DNA of 64,000 nucleotides from Erinaceus europaeus (taxonomy: Eukaryota; Chordata; Mammalia; Eulipotyphla; Erinaceidae). Position 1 is the first letter of the stretch. Every line of letters starts with the position of its first letter. This document shows, piece after piece, positions 58,623 to 64,000 of the stretch. Location: assembly GCF_950295315.1 (NCBI RefSeq), contig NC_080162.1, positions 67,927,760 through 67,991,759 of the forward strand, in the 5' to 3' direction. The notes beneath the pieces were generated by a model that worked only from the letters and a program-made list of their open reading frames with translations, did no database searches and was not told where the DNA came from. A program made the translations under genes and the position numbers.

Positions 58623-58757
58623 GTGGTCCAGGAGGTGGTGCAGTGGATAAAAAGTTAGACTCTCAAGTGTGAGGTTCTGAGTTCAATTCCCGGCAGCACA
58701 TGTCTAGTTCTTTCTCTCTCTCCTCCTACTTTCTCATTAATAAATAAAATCTTTTTA
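58623..58757 (+). mobile_element. tRNA-derived SINE (short type with CGGCAGCACATG)
   Basis: GTGGTCCAGGAGGTGGTGCA head, GAGTTCAATTCCCGGCAGCA, CT-rich part, AATAAATAAAATC end. Exact 16-bp duplication AAAAACTATATATACA at 58607-58622 and 58758-58773. Confidence 0.92.
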
Positions 58758-59188
58758 AAAAACTATATATACAAATATATTTTTAGAGCTCCTTAAACAA
58801 TTTAAACCTAGTGTCAGAATTTGATCATCTTACATATCTGAAACTTTAAATATTAAGGCTAAAGAAATATGTATACTCAGAGCTATGTTCTAGGCTGTTA
58901 GAGAACTTGAAGTATTAAATCTCCCCCCAAACATATTAAATTAATAGTGATTTATGAGGTTATAAATTAATAGGATTATAGTCTCACACCTTTCCTACCA
59001 CCAAAAGTCTATGTCTTTCCCACTCCCACTGCCTAGATAACCACTGTAGTTTTCCCTAGTCTTAGATATGGATTGGCTTTTGTTTGTTTGTTTCAAGTTC
59101 CTGTGTTTAATTCTCTAAATTTCACACATGAGTGAAACCATCCTGTAGTTGTCCTTTACCTCTTTACTTCACTAATCTACAATTCCAT

Positions 59189-59229
59189 GGAACTAGGTAG
59201 TCCCATGTATTAGGAAAGATCAGAATCTT
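59189..59229 (+). repeat. 41-bp templated insertion inside the L1
   Basis: Flanked by the direct repeat CAATTCCAT (59180-59188 and 59230-59238). Its first 33 bases match 58106-58138 with one difference. Confidence 0.7.
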
Positions 59230-59873
59230 CAATTCCATCCATTTTATCCATACCTTTTTAATTGCTGAGTAGTACTCTATCGAATATATGTCCCATAATG
59301 TTTTTTATCTAGTCATCTGTTGAATGGAATTTTAGTTCTTCCATATTTTAGCTATTATGTATAATGCAACTATGAATATGGGGGTACATATATCCCTTCA
59401 AATTTGTGTTATTACCTCTTTTGGATAAATGCCTAGGAATGTAATTGCTGGATCACAAGGTATTTTCATTAGTATTTGTTTAAGGATTCTTCATAATATT
59501 CACCATAGTGGTTGTACCAGTTTGCATTCCCACCAGCAGTGTAATAAAGTTCCTTTCTCTCCACATTCTTTCCAACAATGAAGTCATGCATTATGATGTC
59601 TCTATTTTTCTTCTTGTTCTACAGCAGTGATTTTGCTATTAGTATTTTTGAATAGCTCCACACAAATTATTGAATACGTTGTTCAATTACCTTGAACTGT
59701 GTCTTAGGGATTGCACTGAATCTATAGCTTGCTTTTGACAGGACTGCCATTTTAATGACATTACTTCTTCCCATCCATTCCAATCCATGAACAGGAGATG
59801 TTTTTCCATTTCTTTGTGTCATCCTTTATTTCTTTTAACAGTGTCTTACAGTTTTTCTTAAAAAGGTCCTTCA

Positions 59874-60170
59874 TGGGAGTCAGGCAGTAGTGCAGCGGGT
59901 TAAGCACATATGGCACAAAGCGCAATGACTGGTGTAGGGATCCCGGTTCAAGCCCCCGGCTCCCCACCTGCAGGGGAGTCACTTCATAGGCAGTGAAGCA
60001 GGTCTGCAGGTGTCTATCTTTCTCTCCCCCTCTTTGTCTTCCACTCCTCTCTCCATTTCTCTCTGTCCTATCCAACAATGATGACATCAATAACAACAAC
60101 AATAATAACTACAACAATAAAAAAAACAAGGGCAACAAAAGGGAATAAATAAATATTTAAAAAAATTTAA
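59874..60170 (+). mobile_element. long-type SINE inside the L1
   Basis: GGGAGTCAGGCAGTAGTGCA head and complete body. Duplication AAAAGGTCCTTCA (59861-59873) and AAAACGTCCTTCA (60171-60183). Confidence 0.93.
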
Positions 60171-63100
60171 AAAACGTCCTTCACGTCCTTTGTTAGATTT
60201 ATTCCTAGGTATTTTATGTTTTTGGATTCAATTGTAAGTGGGATTGCTTCCCTAAGTTCCCTTTCCTCTGGCCCATTTTTGTGTATAGAAATGCCACAAA
60301 CTTGTGGGTATTAATTTTATAACCTGCTGTTTTACTGAGTTTATTGATGATTTCCAGTAGGTTTTTTTTTTTTGACAGAATTTCTGGGGTCCTCTAAGTA
60401 TATAAACATATCATCTTCAAATAATGATAATTTAGCTCCATCCTTTCCAATTTATATTCTTTTATCTCTTTTCTTGTCTGATTGCTATGGGAAGACTTTT
60501 AGGACTACGTTGACTAGACATTTTGAGAGTGGGAATCCTTACCTAGTTCCTGAATTTAGGGGGAAAGCTTTCAAATTTTCCCTGTTGAGTATGCTGTTAG
60601 CCAGTGGGTTGTCATATATACCATTTATTATGTTGAGGAATTTTCCTTCCACTCCTAATTTCTTGAGGGCCTTTACCATAAATGTGTATTGAACTTTGTC
60701 AAATGCTTTTTCTGTATTTATTGATAAAATCACCTGATTTTTTTATCCTTTTTGTTGATATGGTGGATTATATCGATTGACTTGTGGATGTTGAACCATC
60801 CCTGTTTCCCAGGGATGAAAACCACTTGGTCTTGGTGGTTTATTTTCTTAATGTGTTGCTGGATTCAATTAGCCAGATTTTGTAGAGGATCTTTACATCA
60901 ATGTGCATCAGGGATATAGGTCTGTAGTTTTCTTTTTTGGTGGATACTTTCTGCTTTGGGGATCAGAGTGATGTTAGCCTTATATGATGTGTTTGGGTGT
61001 ATTCCCTCTTCTAATTTCTGTACTACATGCACTTAACCCACCGTAATACCTCTCTTCTAATTTCTGGGAGAGTTTGAGGAGGATGGGTTTTAGTTCTTCT
61101 TTGGATGTTTTATAAAATTTATTAGTATAGCCATCTGGACCTGGGTTTTTGTTCTTGGGGAGGCTTTTGATTACTGTTTCAATTTCTTTACTCTCGATTG
61201 CCTATTAAGTTTGTCTACTTACTCTTGTGCCAGGGTTGGTAGTTGTTATATCTCTATGAATGTGTTCATTTCTTCAAAGTTGTCAATTTTATTTCCGTAG
61301 AAATGCCCATAATTGTCTTGCATGATGCATTGTAATATCTGCCTCATCTGTTATAATTTCTCCTTCTCATTTTTAAGTGATTTTACCATGCTTTCTCTCT
61401 TTTTTACTTAGTAAGTTATTTGTTTATTTTATTTATCCTTTCAAAGAACCAGTTCTTTATTTCATTAATCTTCCTAATAGTCTTTTTGTTTTCTATTTCA
61501 TTGACTTCTGCTCTGATTTCAATGATTTCCTGTCTCCTGGTGACTGTTGCTATTGTGTCTTTTTTGCTGGTCCTTTTCTAGTTGGTTCACTTGGGTTTTT
61601 AGATGGTTCACTAGTGTTTTTTCTTCTTTATTAATGTGGGCCTGTATTGTTATGAACTTTTGTCTCAGGACTGCTTTTTTTTCCCCCCAGGACTGCTTTT
61701 GATGCATCCCATAGGGACTGATAGTTAATTTCTTCATTTTAATCGGTATCTAGATAATTATTAATTTCTATCTCGATCTCTTCAGTGATCCATGAATTGT
61801 TCAGAAGAATGTTGTTTAGTCTCCAGACTTTGTGGCGGTTTCTTTCTCTCTTTTCTTTCTTTCTTTTTCTTTTTCTTTTTTTTTTGTGGCTTATTTCTAC
61901 CTTCATACCATTATGGTCTGAGAAGATGCATTTAATAATTTCAACATTTACATATTTGGTTAAGCTGCCATTGTGGCTCAGTAAATCATCAGTCCTTGTG
62001 AATGTTCCATGTGTACTTGAGAAGAATGTATATTCATTTCTTTTGGGATGGAAAGTTCTGTATATATCTGTTAGTTCCATTTTGTCTATGGTTTCATTTA
62101 AGACTGCTATTTCCCTATGGATATACATTTTTTTAGGTGATCTGTCTATTGCTGCGAGTGCTGTGTTAATATCATTCTGCTATTATTGCATTTCTGTCAA
62201 CATCTCTCTTAAGTTCAATAAATATTTGTTTTATATATTTGGGCACACCTGAGTTTGGGGCATATTATATTTATAATGGCTATGTCTTCTTGTTAGATTA
62301 ATCCTTTTGACCATTATGTAATATTCCTCTCTTCTCTACTAACTATATTTACCTGAATATCTATTTTATCTGAAAATAGAATAGCTGTGCCTGCCCTTTT
62401 TTTCTGAATTACTAGCTTGGAACACCTTGCTCCAGCCTCTTACATTAAGCTTCTGTTTGTCTTTTCTTTGGATATGTGTTTCCTGAAGACATATAGTAGG
62501 TGGACCCTGTTCTTTAATTCACTTAGCTACTCTGAGTCTTGACAGGTATATTTAGGCCTTTCACATTTAGAGTGATTATTGATATATATGATTTACTTAC
62601 ATCCATTCTGATTTTTGTTGTGAGTTTGTTTTAAAGTGTTGATTCTTTGCCCATTTGTTTCTAGAAGTCATTTTGTGTGGCTGGGTTTCTGTGATGAGTT
62701 CTTCATTGATTTCTCTTGTACTTTCTGTAAATCTCTGTTCTTTCTTTTGTATTGTGATTATCATAAGTGTAATAACTTGTATAGTGTATCTAAAAAGCAC
62801 CCTTTCTAGGTTGGTCTTGATTAACTAACATTTGATAGAACTTCTTTTTCCATTAATTCTCTCCCCTTTATTGTTTTATTGTTCTTTCCTTTTTTATTGT
62901 GTTCTTATTTATAGTCTACAGCTGTTCACCTTATTTAGAATGTATATTCCTTTGCTTTCTCTTTTCTGTAGGACTCCTTTCAGTAATTCTTATAAGGTGT
63001 GGTTGATAATGGAAAATTTATTTAGCTTTTGGATATTTGAGAAGACCTTTATTTCACTTCATTTTTGCAAGATAATTTTGCAGGATACAAGACCCATGGG

Positions 63101-63670
63101 TAGAATTCCTTCTCTTAGTACTTTGAATGTGTCATTCTACTCTCTCCTTCTCTAGGGTTTCTGAAGAGAAGGTTGATGAAAGCCTCATAACTTTACCTTT
63201 GTATGTAACTTCTTTCCTTAGCAGGCTGCAATTTTTTTTCCTTGTCATTGAGTTTTGAGTTTTATAATCATGTGCTTTTGTTTGTTCATTTTGCATTTAT
63301 ATACATGGGTGTCTCTTGCATGAGTATATTCTGAGGTTTGCTTAAGTGAGGAATATTCTCAGCTAAAATTTCTCTGAAAATGGTCTCTGTTCCTTTCACG
63401 CTCCTCTTTCTCAGGAATTCCTATCACTCTTACATTTGACCTTTTCAGAGAGTTGCTACATTCTTTCTAAAGCTTTCCTCTCATCTTTAAATTGAAATAG
63501 TGGGCTAATTGTATCCTCTAGATTAGATATTCTTTCTTCTGCATGAGTGAGCCTACTTCCTAAACCTTCTGCCTGAGTTTGAACTTACTCAAAGTGTCTT
63601 TCATTCCCTGCAATTCTGTTTGAACTTTTTCTTCATGCTTCCTGACTGCAATTCTTCTCTCATGTTTCCT

Positions 63671-63948
63671 TTTTTATATATTTATTTATTCCCTTTTGTT
63701 GCCCTTGTTGTTTTACTGTTGTAGTTATTATTATTGATGTCATTGTTGTTGGATAGAACAGAGAGAAATGGAGAGAGATGGGGAAGACAGAGAGGGGGAG
63801 AGAAAGATAGACACCTGCAGACCTGCTTCACCACTTGTGAAGCGACTCCCCTGCAGGTGGAGAGCCAGGGGCTTGAACCAGGATCCTTTTGCTGGTCCTT
63901 GTGACTTGGGCCACCTGTGCTTAACCCGCTGCACTACTGCCTGACTCC
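63671..63948 (-). mobile_element. long-type SINE inside the L1
   Basis: CCCTTTTGTTGCCCTTGTTG, body, head ending CTGCCTGACTCCC. A short TCATGTTT repeat flanks it. Confidence 0.9.
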
Positions 63949-64000
63949 CTCTTTCATGTTTTCTAATTTCTTAGAGAACACTGTTTGAAGCTCTTCTTCT

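Larger units (their letters stand above)
58925..64000 (-). mobile_element. L1 LINE, decayed, runs off the right edge
   Basis: Antisense L1 read from right to left: leader-like region (63970-62600), ORF2 endonuclease part with IYRTFHPKRNEYTFFSSTHG and SDHNGMKVEISHKKK (62128-61739), reverse transcriptase with AFDKVQ and LKAFPLNSGTR (60733-60539) and an FEDD catalytic box, ORF2 C-terminal region with [15 protein letters not shown] near 59800, and a 3' UTR to about 58925. Frameshifts and stops show that it is inactive. It carries SINE insertions at 59874 and 63671. Confidence 0.88.

Noticed and set aside
61739..62128. Stand-alone gene with a nuclease-like protein
   Set aside because: The motifs and neighbours show that it is the endonuclease part of a decayed L1 ORF2.

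Overview
The window is mammalian nuclear DNA with one protein-coding gene, BMP2, on the minus strand. BMP2 encodes the secreted growth factor bone morphogenetic protein 2. The organism is most likely a hedgehog (Erinaceidae, probably Erinaceus). This rests on dozens of copies of tRNA-derived SINEs that I associate from memory with hedgehog genomes: a tRNA-like head, a pyrimidine-rich middle and an AAC-rich tail. It was not checked against a repeat library.

Layout: 1-21.4 kb is non-coding sequence downstream of BMP2, filled with SINEs, L1 3' fragments and microsatellites. 21.42-33.84 kb is the BMP2 transcription unit, read right to left: a GC-rich non-coding exon 1 (about 33838-32631), intron 1 (32630-31291), exon 2 with the start codon (31290-30941), intron 2 (30940-23380), and exon 3 with the rest of the coding sequence (23379-22535) plus an AU-rich 3' UTR ending near 21420. 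All four intron boundaries are GT/AG, and the joined reading frame encodes 395 residues. A CpG island (about 32.4-34.1 kb) covers exon 1 and the promoter. 34.1-58.9 kb is upstream non-coding sequence with more SINEs, L1 pieces, copies of an unclassified retroposon (called family X here), and some repeat-poor blocks that could hold regulatory elements. 58.9-64.0 kb is a decayed antisense L1 LINE that runs off the right edge and carries two later SINE insertions.

The gene has several layers of possible control visible in sequence: a TTTAAAA element and GC boxes upstream, short upstream ORFs in the leader, and a long AU-rich 3' UTR with at least two poly(A) signals. I found no second protein-coding gene, no structural RNA gene, no CRISPR array and nothing that looks like a new multi-gene system. 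The most unusual observations concern BMP2 leader and 3' UTR details and retrotransposon structure: an L1 with a twin-priming inversion, reuse of one insertion site, a possible SINE subfamily with an internal duplication, and a 41-bp templated insertion.
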